A DNA stretch of 34,099 nt, taken from positions 1-34,099 of the forward strand of contig JAIFLK010000110.1 in the NCBI GenBank assembly GCA_020049115.1, read 5' to 3'. The position numbers and the translations under genes were made by a program. The DNA is from Chloroflexota bacterium. GTDB taxonomy: Bacteria > Chloroflexota > Anaerolineae > 4572-78 > J111. Numbering within the stretch: position 1 is the stretch's first letter; each line of letters opens with the position of its first letter. The notes below the pieces were generated by a model. It was not told the DNA's origin. It saw only the letters and a list, made by a program, of their open reading frames with translations, and did not search any database. Positions 26,030 through 33,940 of this stretch are shown one piece after another.

Positions 26030-27163
26030 CTAATTATTGGAGAGCAAAACTGTTTTAGCATTATTTTGGTGGGTCCACTTTAAGGCAGTTTCAATTCTTT
26101 CCAGAATAATGGCTAAAGGTTCGCCTTCTTGATAAGGAGCTACCCCAATTTGAGGCTTTAGAAAAACAATGCGTTGCTCACTCTCGTTATCTAACGGTTC
26201 GAAATGGAGAGGCCGCATGAGAACTTTTCTGACTCGCTCAAAGCCATCCAAGGCCACTTTTCCCGTAATTTTAGGCAAAAAAATCACTAAACTCGTTTCA
26301 CCCCAATAAGCTATAACGGTCTCTTTGGCTATAATGCGTAATTCACTATGTAAAATTTCAGCGGTGCGGTCTAAAACGTCAACCCAAGTGGATTTTTCAT
26401 CCGTCTCTACCTCAATATTACCCAAACCCGTCAATTGGACTAAGGCTAAGGCCATGGGTTCATTTTTATTTTTAGTCACTTCTTCTTGCAAGAGTGCTTC
26501 AAAAGAACTCCAACTATGAACAGCATCCCCTAAACTGCCTGACTTTAATTGACTTACGACATTAAAAGCGGTTGAAAGATACTCTCGAATAAAAGCGAGG
26601 AAACTGCCCATAGCCAGCCCTACAAATACAGCCACTCCAGCATCACGACCAGGGGTCATATTTGTTGGGGTTGTTGATACGCTGGCTTTTTCAAGTTCCT
26701 GAATATCATAGACGGGATAAGACGTATGAATAAAATCAACCGAAATTCGCCCCAATTCATTGGCGAGTAAGGCCGCAATTTCTGGGTTAGGTCCTTCTAC
26801 GTAAATCTGTAATACACTGGCTTCAGGTAAAACCATGGCCTTCGAAACATATTTACCTCGCTCGTTGTCACTTAACTTAATGCCATCGGCTGCTTTTTTA
26901 ATGAAATTAGGGCTATTCATGACCTCAACAAACGTCGAAACAACCGAACGCTTATCCAACACATCCATGCTTCTAAGAATGACATCATCGGTGCTTGCTA
27001 AAAGCGCGGCAGAAGGGCTAACCACAAATCGCATGTAAGAACTACGATATAAGGGGATTGTTCGATAGGAATTTATTAACGCAGCGTTAAGGGCGGATAA
27101 AGTACAAAGCAATATTATCCACCAGCTACGCCGAGCCATTTTTAGAATCTCTTCTGCCTGCAT
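26030..27163 (-). CDS. Wzz-like chain-length protein fused to a degenerate GGDEF domain
   Basis: This 377-residue protein has a Wzz layout at the front: membrane helix 1 (about 14-31), a periplasmic part (about 32-172) with ISVDFIHTSYPVYDIQELEKA before the second helix, a Pro-containing stretch, and membrane helix 2 (about 175-193). Instead of ending there, it continues with about 160 cytoplasmic residues patterned like a GGDEF domain: PMALALVQLTGLGNI, then WVDVLDRTAEILHSEL, the hairpin AYWGETSLVIFLP, and IGVAPYQEGEPLAIILERIE. Aligned by eye, G-E-T-S-L replaces G-G-D-E-F, so diguanylate cyclase activity is not expected. It could sense c-di-GMP or a partner protein and adjust chain length. It lacks the Walker motifs of Wzc-type tyrosine kinases. 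It lies 11 bp after the GT4 gene and just before the polymerase. Confidence 0.88.
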   Translation of the reverse strand: MQAEEILKMARRSWWIILLCTLSALNAALINSYRTIPLYRSSYMRFVVSPSAALLASTDDVILRSMDVLDKRSVVSTFVEVMNSPNFIKKAADGIKLSDNERGKYVSKAMVLPEASVLQIYVEGPNPEIAALLANELGRISVDFIHTSYPVYDIQELEKASVSTTPTNMTPGRDAGVAVFVGLAMGSFLAFIREYLSTAFNVVSQLKSGSLGDAVHSWSSFEALLQEEVTKNKNEPMALALVQLTGLGNIEVETDEKSTWVDVLDRTAEILHSELRIIAKETVIAYWGETSLVIFLPKITGKVALDGFERVRKVLMRPLHFEPLDNESEQRIVFLKPQIGVAPYQEGEPLAIILERIETALKWTHQNNAKTVLLSNN

Positions 27164-27174
27164 AATACTAAACC

Positions 27175-28389
27175 CTATACTTGGCTAAAAATCTCATATA
27201 ATTTAGCGGTGTTAAGTTGTAAGTTAAAATCAGTTATAACCTTAACATGTCCTGCTTGGCCTAACTTTTTACCTAATTCTGGCGAATGATAGAGCCGTAA
27301 TAAAGCTGTTGCCAAAGCCTTAGCATCACGCTCAGGCACTAATAAACCTGTTTGACCATCTTTAATAAGTTCGGGTACACCTGAAAAGTTAGTACCAATG
27401 GTGGGCAATTGCATGGCTAAGGCTTCCATGAGAGCTACAGGGATACCCTCTTTTTTACCATCAGGCATGGTAATGCTGGGTAATACCATCGCGTCGGCCT
27501 GATTAAGCAACTTGCTTACCTCATGACGTGGTTGTAACCCCAATAAAGTGACCTGTTTTTCAAGACCCAACTTAGCAATAATCGCCTCTATTTGAGGCCG
27601 TCTATCACCTTCACCCACCAACAAACAGCGAAAATTAATATTTTGCGCTTTTAATTCTGCACAGGCTTCCACTAAATAAACCTGTCCTTTTCTTTCTTCT
27701 AAACTGCCTACACAGACAATAGTAAAGATTTCATTACGTTTATCGGTTTGACGCGGTTGAAATATAGTTGCATCAACGCCACAATAAATCACCTTAACTT
27801 TTTGGGTTAACGCCGTGCCATATAACTGGCGCAAAAACTCACGGTTATATTCAGAAATAGTAATGACAAATTTTGCTTCGCTAATCTTTTCAGCGAGCAT
27901 TTCCTGACTGACATGAATATCGTGAGCATGTGCCGTAAAACTATAAGAAATTCCCGTAAGCTGTTTGATAATATAAGCAGCTAAGGCAGGGTAGGTCGCC
28001 CAATGAGCATGGACATGGTGAATCCCTAAAGCCTGCATTTGGCGAGCCATTAAAGCGGCCAACGGCACAACAGTTAAGCATCGAAATAGGTTTATCGGAG
28101 AGGTTAAGTTACCACGAATGACTTGCCCATAAAGCGACACATATAACAAAGGGTGCCTAAAAAGCCAATAAAACTGGGCCATGAGCAGTTCTAAGGAAAA
28201 AAAAGAATTGTAATGCGCTCGTTCCACTAAGGCTTGGGCTTCAGGATGTTTTATGGTTTCATCTTGTTTGAATAACGGGAAAACATCTATTTTAAGACCC
28301 AGTTTTTCGAGTTCTAAAATTTCATAAAGAATGAAGGTTTCCGTTACTTTAGGGAAACGGGACATCATATAAGCTATTTTTCGTTCCAC
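27175..28389 (-). CDS. Glycosyltransferase, family 4, WcaL-like
   Basis: This 404-residue GT-B enzyme starts MSRFPKVTETFILYEILELE (from residue 8), the opening typical of colanic-acid WcaL-like transferases, and continues with HHVHAHWATYPALAAY and SFTAHAHDI. The donor domain shows IVCVGSLEERKGQVYLVEAC and the E-x7-E region KKEGIPVALMEALAMQLP. The start is a GTG directly after the upstream stop, with GGGGGTG about 8 nt upstream as ribosome binding site inside the end of the sugar-transferase gene. Tight coupling suggests it adds one of the first sugars after the priming step. Donor unknown. Confidence 0.92.
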   Translation of the reverse strand: MERKIAYMMSRFPKVTETFILYEILELEKLGLKIDVFPLFKQDETIKHPEAQALVERAHYNSFFSLELLMAQFYWLFRHPLLYVSLYGQVIRGNLTSPINLFRCLTVVPLAALMARQMQALGIHHVHAHWATYPALAAYIIKQLTGISYSFTAHAHDIHVSQEMLAEKISEAKFVITISEYNREFLRQLYGTALTQKVKVIYCGVDATIFQPRQTDKRNEIFTIVCVGSLEERKGQVYLVEACAELKAQNINFRCLLVGEGDRRPQIEAIIAKLGLEKQVTLLGLQPRHEVSKLLNQADAMVLPSITMPDGKKEGIPVALMEALAMQLPTIGTNFSGVPELIKDGQTGLLVPERDAKALATALLRLYHSPELGKKLGQAGHVKVITDFNLQLNTAKLYEIFSQV

Positions 28390-29124
28390 TTAATGCACCC
28401 CCTTTTGCATCACTACCGCAAGGACTGTCCGCAAAAGAATTTGGATATCTAACGATAATGAACGATGTTCAATATAGAAAATATCCAAATAAACCCTATC
28501 AATAAACTCCATGTTACCACGCCCCATAATTTGCCATAAGCCTGTAATACCAGGAATTACATCAAGCCGCTGAGTTTGCCATAAATCGTATGTTTCCGCC
28601 TGAAATGAGGTAGGGCGCGGCCCAACTAGGCTCATGTCTCCTAATAAAACATTTAATAATTGCGGAATTTCATCTAGGCTGGTTTTGCGGAGAAAACGCC
28701 CCACTTTAGTCACCCGAGGGTCTTTGGTAATTTTAAAGTCAGGCCATTTCAATTCATTAAGGTGGGCGTAGGTTTGTTTTAGCTCCTCGGCATTGTAAAC
28801 CATGCTACGGAATTTATACATTCCAAAACGCAGCCCACCTTTGCCTGTACGTTGTTGGGTAAAAAGCGCGGGGCCCTTGCGGTCTTCCAATTTAATGAGT
28901 AACGCACATATTACATAAAGTGGCGAAAGGAGTGGCATGGCAAGCACCACCATAATAACATCCATCACCCGTTTAGCCAGCAAATACGATCTTCCTTGTA
29001 GCCAAGGCTTACCCGTATTAAACTCTTCTAACCATTTATATTGTTGGAAGATACGCCGTTTAAAAATAAAAATATCTTGATATTGGACGCTCTTCGCTGG
29101 AATTGACTCTTCTGGTTTAGTCAT
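28390..29124 (-). CDS. Initiating polyprenyl-phosphate sugar-phosphate transferase
   Basis: This 244-residue protein is a minimal bacterial sugar transferase of the WcaJ/WbaP/PglC superfamily. It has a single hydrophobic segment (about 52-78) with an internal Pro, as in the re-entrant helix of PglC, then KFRSM near 104-108, the catalytic Asp-Glu in [10 protein letters not shown] (Asp151-Glu152), [10 protein letters not shown] and [12 protein letters not shown]. It transfers a sugar 1-phosphate from a nucleotide sugar to undecaprenyl phosphate on the inner membrane, starting the repeat unit. The multi-helix N-terminal domain of WcaJ-like proteins is absent. As the first polymer gene transcribed after the signalling block, it is a natural point of control. 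Confidence 0.94.
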   Translation of the reverse strand: MTKPEESIPAKSVQYQDIFIFKRRIFQQYKWLEEFNTGKPWLQGRSYLLAKRVMDVIMVVLAMPLLSPLYVICALLIKLEDRKGPALFTQQRTGKGGLRFGMYKFRSMVYNAEELKQTYAHLNELKWPDFKITKDPRVTKVGRFLRKTSLDEIPQLLNVLLGDMSLVGPRPTSFQAETYDLWQTQRLDVIPGITGLWQIMGRGNMEFIDRVYLDIFYIEHRSLSLDIQILLRTVLAVVMQKGVH

Positions 29125-29181
29125 ATGGAATTAATCAATGGAATAGCTTATCATGATGCCATCACCATGTCAAACATAGTT

Positions 29182-29275
29182 TCAGTATATCAAGATTTTG
29201 TCGTAGGGGTAGGGCTTGTCCCTACCCACCAGGGCGACCACAAGGGTACACCCCTACAAAGCTTGATATATTGAG
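29182..29275. mobile_element. Short inverted-repeat element, TATATCAAG ends
   Basis: TTCAGTATATCAAG (from 29181) and CTTGATATATTGAG (29262-29275) are inverted ends around about 94 bp, with inner arms GTAGGGGTAGGG... and ...CCCCTAC. It contains no gene and lies between the receiver-domain gene and the sugar transferase. Its left end recurs at 6902-6920. Confidence 0.7.
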
Positions 29276-29293
29276 TTTAGTAGCCATTTATAG

Positions 29294-29875
29294 CTATTCA
29301 AAGTAGGTTCCTAACCACATCGAAAAGAGAAAAAATATCATGGAGACGACAAATATGAGAATAAGATTGGTTTTTTGTTGGTTGGTGGTTTTTGTTTCCT
29401 CAAAATTATTAGAACCATTTTCAGTGACATACTCCGTTGTAACCGCCCAACGGCTTTCAATTCGTTTTAATTTTCCCCGCACACTTGCCAAAATATCGTC
29501 AGGTTCAGCCCCTTTAGCAATATAATCATCAACGCCAAGTTCCTTTCCTTGGCGAATATCTTCATTTGATAATTTTGCTGTTAGAAAAATAAAGGGAATA
29601 GAATTTAAATAAGGATTAGCCCTTACCTGATTAAAAAACTGATAGCCATCCATCACGGGCATCATAATATCTGACAAGATTAAGTCAGGTAAGCAATTAA
29701 ATTCCTTATTATTACCCTGAAATGCACCCTGGAGTTCTTCAAGTGCATGCTTACCATTTTGAGCTTTCCAAACTTTGTAGCCATCCATTTCCAAAGTTAG
29801 CTCAATGGCAAATGAAAACTCCGTGTTATCATCTACTACCATAATTAAGGCTTTATAATCACGACCTTTGTTCAT
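29294..29875 (-). CDS. Receiver-domain protein with C-terminal membrane anchor
   Basis: This 193-residue protein has a CheY-like receiver domain (about 8-135): Asp15-Asp16 in VVDDN, phospho-acceptor Asp69 in LILSDIMMP, Thr99 in IFLTAK and Lys121 in DDYIAKGAE, so all key residues are present. A polar linker (about 140-168) leads to one hydrophobic helix (about 169-190) near the end, which should tether the receiver to the inner membrane. There is no DNA-binding or enzymatic output domain. It is 27 bp downstream of the histidine kinase gene and just ahead of the polymer genes, so it may receive phosphate from that kinase and act on a membrane partner such as the sugar transferase or the Wzz-like protein; that link is inference. 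Confidence 0.9.
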   Translation of the reverse strand: MNKGRDYKALIMVVDDNTEFSFAIELTLEMDGYKVWKAQNGKHALEELQGAFQGNNKEFNCLPDLILSDIMMPVMDGYQFFNQVRANPYLNSIPFIFLTAKLSNEDIRQGKELGVDDYIAKGAEPDDILASVRGKLKRIESRWAVTTEYVTENGSNNFEETKTTNQQKTNLILIFVVSMIFFLFSMWLGTYFE

Positions 29876-29902
29876 GGTCTTTTATTTACATCCTGTTTTA
29901 AT

Positions 29903-32734
29903 TTATTGAGAAACTAATGCGGGAAGTTTAACTACAAAGGTACTACCCTTATTGGGCAAGCTATTTAGCTCTATTTTGCCATGATGAGCGTCAATAATTT
30001 CTTTAACAATCGCTAAACCTAGCCCTGTACCTGGGATGGTATGAGCAGAGTCAACCCGATAAAAACGCTCAAAAATACGAGGTTGATGTTCCAATGGAAT
30101 ACCAATGCCCGTATCAACTACTTGAATTATGACAAAGGCATGGCTATTTGTCAACTCCAATAAATTTTCTACTTCAACCACCCCACCCATTTGGGTATAT
30201 TTTATTCCATTTTCTACTAAATTAACGATAACCCGCTTCAACTGATTTTTATCACCTAAAACCATGAGTTGAGCCGCAGGTTTTTTCCATTTCAAGTTAA
30301 TTTGCTTAGTTTCTGCTAATGCTTTTAACTCTAAAATAGTTTCATCTAACAACTCACCTAAGTTAAGTGGTTCAGCCTTCATCTTAATAGTCGTAGCGTC
30401 AAATTGAGATAGTTCCAATATATTTTCTACTAATTGAGTCAAAATATTGGTTTGAGACTCAATGGCATTTAATAACTCAACCCGTTTTAAGGAAGGCAAA
30501 CGGTCATGATAATTTAATAAATTTTTCGCTTGCAGTTTGATAATTGAAAGGGGTGTTTTTAATTCATGAGTTATACCCGTCATAAAACGGGCTTTCACTC
30601 GCTCCACTTCCTTTAAGGCCGTTAAATCACTTAATACAATAACCGTACCAATGTCTTCCCCATGCTCATTTTTAACCTCGGCTGAGTGCGCCTGAATAGA
30701 TTGACCGTTGCCACTTTGGTCAAAGATATCGACAATGTGGGTCTGATTGGGTTTAGCCTCTTGCACAATATCACTAATACAACGCCATAAAGGGTGAACT
30801 AGTTTTTTAGGCTCAATCGCTAAACCTACCAAATCCTTTAACTTAAACTCTAACATCGCCTCAGCCACTTGATTAGCCATTAAAATATGATTATCAGCAT
30901 CAAAAACCAATAGACCATCAGCCATGCTCGCTAAAATGGCCTCGGTTTTCTCTTTTTCGTCCGCCAATAATCGAGTTCGTTCAATAACCATTTGCTCTAA
31001 ATGGCGATTAAATTTTTGCACTTCCGCAAATAAACGCGCATTTTCTACCGCAATCCCAATCGAACTAGCTACAGGTTGCACTAGCCGTAAATGTTGATAA
31101 TTAAACCAATTTGGTTGCTGGTGCATGACCTGCATCACGCCAATAATTTCACCCTTTACTTGTAAAGGCACACATAACATCGCCTTAGGCTGATAATTAA
31201 CCTTATTGGCTACATGCTTAAAATAATGATCTTCTTCAGACACATCCTCGGCAATATAAGTTTCACCCGTTTCAATCACATGTCCCGCAATTCCCTGGTG
31301 GCTGGGCAGCCGAAAACCCGCCAAAACATCTGCGCCTATCCCTGATGAAGCGGTAAGTTCTAGCTGCTGGCTTGATACATCTAATAACCATAAAGAAGCC
31401 ACTTCGGATTGCAATGAATTTTGGATTAGGGTTGTAGTTTGTTTTAATATTTGGTTTAAATCAAACGTGGAAGTCAGAGCCTGGCCAATTTCATTCAAGG
31501 CAATTAAATCATCAACCTGCTGCTGTACACCCTCTAATAAATACGCATTTTCAATCGCCACCGCAATAATCGCCGCCGCCGAATGAATCACTTGCCAATC
31601 AATCTCATCAAAAACTTCCCCTTGTTTATTAACCACCGCAATCACGCCCACTTCCTGTTCTCGGCTTAACATAGGCGTGTAGTGGATAAGATGACCAGGC
31701 GGAATAGCTTTTAGATTTAATTCAGGTTGACAATCGGCTAACACTTTAACAATCAAAGGTATTATTTCTTTTTGTTTTACCAAATAATGGATTTCATCTA
31801 GCGACTTAACCCCCATCACTTGAGAAACCCGTTGGCCGAAAACTGATGAAGCCGTAATCACTAACTCTTTATTTTCATTGAGTAATAATAAAACAACTAC
31901 TTCCGCCTTCGTCAGAGTAGAAAGTTTTTGTAATGATACCGCGAGGATTTCTTCCAAATTAAGAGAAGAATTAACCACTAAAGCCAATTCATTGACCAAT
32001 TGCAACCCATTATTACGCTGAGTGGTTAAACGGGTTTGGCTTTGGGCTTTGGCTTCAGCTCGCTTGAGGCGAACAACGGCCCGCACCCGCGACATAAACT
32101 CATCTTTCATAAAGGGACGTTTGATATAGTCATCTGCCCCCATGGTCAACCCATCACTCACCTCGTTTGAACCTCGATGATGAGCCGTTAATAAAATAAC
32201 TCCCATGTTTTTGGTTAATTCATCTGATTTTAAGATGCTCAACAATTCCAAACCACTCATCTTGGGCATTTGAATATCACTAATAACCAGCCCTGGTAGC
32301 ACAGTTCGAGCCTTTTCTAAGGCTTCCTGCCCGCTAGAAGCCAGGCTTAACTTAAATTCACTATCTTTGAACATATACTGAATTAAAAAACGGTTTTCAA
32401 TGACATCGTCTACCACCAAAACATGGTTTAAATCAAGATCAACCGTTTGAGTCGTTTGAGTCGTCGAAGCAGCTTTGGCTTCTGCCGATTTAGCTGGCTG
32501 GGGGATAAGCCCAAGCGCGTAGTTTAAAGCCGCTTGGACCTCACTTAAAGCCAGCCCCATATTTTGCAGCACAAGTTCTTCTGGTAATGAAATAGCCAAC
32601 TGTTGTAAAATTTCATACACCGGCAATTGAGCGCGGCCTATCACAGGCACACCATCAACCATTATAGCATTTAATTGAATAGGCTGGGTTAAAGTCACCA
32701 AGTTCACCATTGAATCTTCTCTAAGTTTAGACAT
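29903..32734 (-). CDS. DUF433-REC-GAF-GAF-PAS histidine kinase
   Basis: This soluble multidomain sensor kinase has about 943 residues and no membrane helix. In order: a DUF433-like region (about 17-76; IMVDGVPVIGRAQLPVYEIL then LALSEVQAALNYA); a receiver (104-222) with Asp110-Asp111, phospho-acceptor Asp154, Thr184 and Lys206; GAF1 (about 245-395); GAF2 (about 415-570); PAS (about 596-708); HisKA with His724 in GITHELKTPL; and a HATPase with VENGIKY, DTGIGIP (875-881) and GTGLGLA. Residue numbers count from a TTG at 32737; I prefer the next codon, ATG at 32734. An ATG at 32710 is a further alternative and would keep the DUF433-like part. The receiver lies before the kinase core, so the protein is probably itself a phosphorelay target. 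It heads the polymer cluster and likely controls it. Confidence 0.92.
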   Translation of the reverse strand: MSKLREDSMVNLVTLTQPIQLNAIMVDGVPVIGRAQLPVYEILQQLAISLPEELVLQNMGLALSEVQAALNYALGLIPQPAKSAEAKAASTTQTTQTVDLDLNHVLVVDDVIENRFLIQYMFKDSEFKLSLASSGQEALEKARTVLPGLVISDIQMPKMSGLELLSILKSDELTKNMGVILLTAHHRGSNEVSDGLTMGADDYIKRPFMKDEFMSRVRAVVRLKRAEAKAQSQTRLTTQRNNGLQLVNELALVVNSSLNLEEILAVSLQKLSTLTKAEVVVLLLLNENKELVITASSVFGQRVSQVMGVKSLDEIHYLVKQKEIIPLIVKVLADCQPELNLKAIPPGHLIHYTPMLSREQEVGVIAVVNKQGEVFDEIDWQVIHSAAAIIAVAIENAYLLEGVQQQVDDLIALNEIGQALTSTFDLNQILKQTTTLIQNSLQSEVASLWLLDVSSQQLELTASSGIGADVLAGFRLPSHQGIAGHVIETGETYIAEDVSEEDHYFKHVANKVNYQPKAMLCVPLQVKGEIIGVMQVMHQQPNWFNYQHLRLVQPVASSIGIAVENARLFAEVQKFNRHLEQMVIERTRLLADEKEKTEAILASMADGLLVFDADNHILMANQVAEAMLEFKLKDLVGLAIEPKKLVHPLWRCISDIVQEAKPNQTHIVDIFDQSGNGQSIQAHSAEVKNEHGEDIGTVIVLSDLTALKEVERVKARFMTGITHELKTPLSIIKLQAKNLLNYHDRLPSLKRVELLNAIESQTNILTQLVENILELSQFDATTIKMKAEPLNLGELLDETILELKALAETKQINLKWKKPAAQLMVLGDKNQLKRVIVNLVENGIKYTQMGGVVEVENLLELTNSHAFVIIQVVDTGIGIPLEHQPRIFERFYRVDSAHTIPGTGLGLAIVKEIIDAHHGKIELNSLPNKGSTFVVKLPALVSQ

Positions 32735-32760
32735 CAAGAAAAGAAAGATAGCCTAATAAA

Positions 32761-32889
32761 GCTTACGCAAGAACCTCACCCCAGCCCTCTCCTATGTATC
32801 CCCATAGGGGGATAAAAGAGAGGGAGCAACATCTCCCCCCGATGTCGGGGGGATTAAGGTGGGTAGACGCGCAATTGTGTAAGTCCTAC
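32761..32889. mobile_element. MITE-like element, inverted relative to 19157-19286
   Basis: GCTTACGCAA (32761-32770) and TTGTGTAAGTCCTAC (32875-32889) are partly decayed inverted ends. The interior, read on the minus strand, matches the element at 19157-19286 (CCCCGACATCG, TTGCTCCCTCTC, GGAGAGGGCTGGGGTGAGG). It occupies the gap between the degenerate GGDEF gene and the histidine kinase gene and holds no gene. Confidence 0.72.
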
Positions 32890-32905
32890 TTAAAATTCTT
32901 TATTA

Positions 32906-33757
32906 CTATACTTTATCACTCAATAAATTTTGAAATTTGCTTTCAGCTTGAGCCATAAGTTCTTCAAAAGTAAGGGCTTCATCAGGAAAAGTAGCTCCTC
33001 CACACATAATCGGAAAGCCAATTTTTTCTTTAGTAATGGTTTGGATATGCTCAATCAATGACGGTAATTCTTTAGCAGTTGTTTCTGGGCAGAAAATAAT
33101 GAGTTGACCATTTTCGCGTTGCTCAAAAATCAAGTCCGTACGGCGTAAATAATGGCTCACAATTTTCGCCATATTATTCACCATGTAATTATTAATCATT
33201 GATTTTTGCGCTTCTTGCACAATTTGATGTAAAGTCACTTTAATCGCTTGCGGGTCAGGCTTAATTACAATAAGGCTTAAAGAACGTTGATAATTACGAC
33301 TACGATACATCTCTGTTTGAATCTCGTCGTCAGCGTCATCAAAATGCCGAATTTGTTTATTTTTACTTTCAAAGGTAACTAGTTCAACCACATCTTCAAA
33401 ATCAATCAAAACTCGGCTAGTTTTCTGAGCAAAAAAAACACAGATTAAAATCAAACACAATTCTGTAATAAAAATGTAAGGATAAATCCCCGTTGACCAA
33501 GAATGTCCCAATCCTACCACTTCATAAATTACTTTACTTAAAATGTAAACAATAGACCAAAAACCTAATTGAGCAGAACTATTTGTTTTGGCTAAAGTAG
33601 GAAATATAATTGTGACAGCCACTGCAATAAAAGCGATAATATAGGCAACCCCATCCAAATTAATTGGCTTTGCGCTACTAACCCCCAAACGTTCAATATT
33701 AAACAAAATCGTGATACTCACAAAAAAAGCAATTAATGATAACCGTAAATTTCTCAT
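32906..33757 (-). CDS. Membrane protein with a degenerate GGDEF domain
   Basis: This 283-residue protein has about four membrane helices (near 5-22, 36-56, 66-82 and 92-111), a short linker and a cytoplasmic domain (about 143-283) that follows the GGDEF fold pattern. RTDLIFEQ leads into E-N-G-Q-L at 215-219 where GGDEF would stand, followed by IIFCPETT; then IGFPIMCGGATFPDEALTFE and AQAESKFQNLL match the C-terminal GGDEF region. Cyclase activity is not expected because the catalytic motif is lost. A receptor or scaffold role is possible, comparable in concept to PelD, a membrane protein with a degenerate GGDEF domain that controls Pel polymer synthesis. It is the first gene of the collinear block. 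The ATG at 33757 opens the frame. Confidence 0.87.
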   Translation of the reverse strand: MRNLRLSLIAFFVSITILFNIERLGVSSAKPINLDGVAYIIAFIAVAVTIIFPTLAKTNSSAQLGFWSIVYILSKVIYEVVGLGHSWSTGIYPYIFITELCLILICVFFAQKTSRVLIDFEDVVELVTFESKNKQIRHFDDADDEIQTEMYRSRNYQRSLSLIVIKPDPQAIKVTLHQIVQEAQKSMINNYMVNNMAKIVSHYLRRTDLIFEQRENGQLIIFCPETTAKELPSLIEHIQTITKEKIGFPIMCGGATFPDEALTFEELMAQAESKFQNLLSDKV

Positions 33758-33787
33758 AGCTTATCCATTTAGAAGCAGGCTAATTTA

Positions 33788-33821
33788 GTTGGAGTCCAAA
33801 TCTTCAGATTTCGACTCCAAC
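33788..33821. repeat. Strong hairpin, GTTGGAGTC arms
   Basis: GTTGGAGTC (33788-33796) pairs with GACTCCAAC (33813-33821), and inner AAATC pairs with GATTT around TTCA. It lies between the tnpB 3' end and the start of the degenerate GGDEF gene. It may be part of the insertion-sequence right end or a dispersed palindrome. No T run follows on the minus strand. Confidence 0.75.
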
Positions 33822-33881
33822 TTGTGGCCTTACTCACCATATATTTTTTCTACCTGTAAATTTTCAGGTGATAGAGATGGA

Positions 33882-33903
33882 GTCCAAAGCGGTACGCTTT
33901 GAC
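33882..33903. repeat. Hairpin, GTCcAAAGCG / CGCTTTGAC
   Basis: GTC-C-AAAGCG and CGCTTTGAC close a GTA loop. The flank TGGAGTCCAAA repeats the first arm of the hairpin at 33788-33821, so the two belong to one palindrome type. It lies 38 bp beyond the tnpB stop on the tnpB transcript side, where IS605-type elements carry structured right ends. Confidence 0.6.
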
Positions 33904-33940
33904 CCACTGCCCAAAGCACCGTTCTAAAAAACTTACTCAT

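Noticed and set aside
26030-27163. Wzc-type tyrosine autokinase
   Set aside because: There is no Walker A or B motif and no Tyr-rich tail; the cytoplasmic part instead follows GGDEF spacing.
28390-29124. Full-length WcaJ with an N-terminal multi-helix domain
   Set aside because: The protein has only the catalytic domain with one hydrophobic segment; no upstream in-frame extension with helices is seen.
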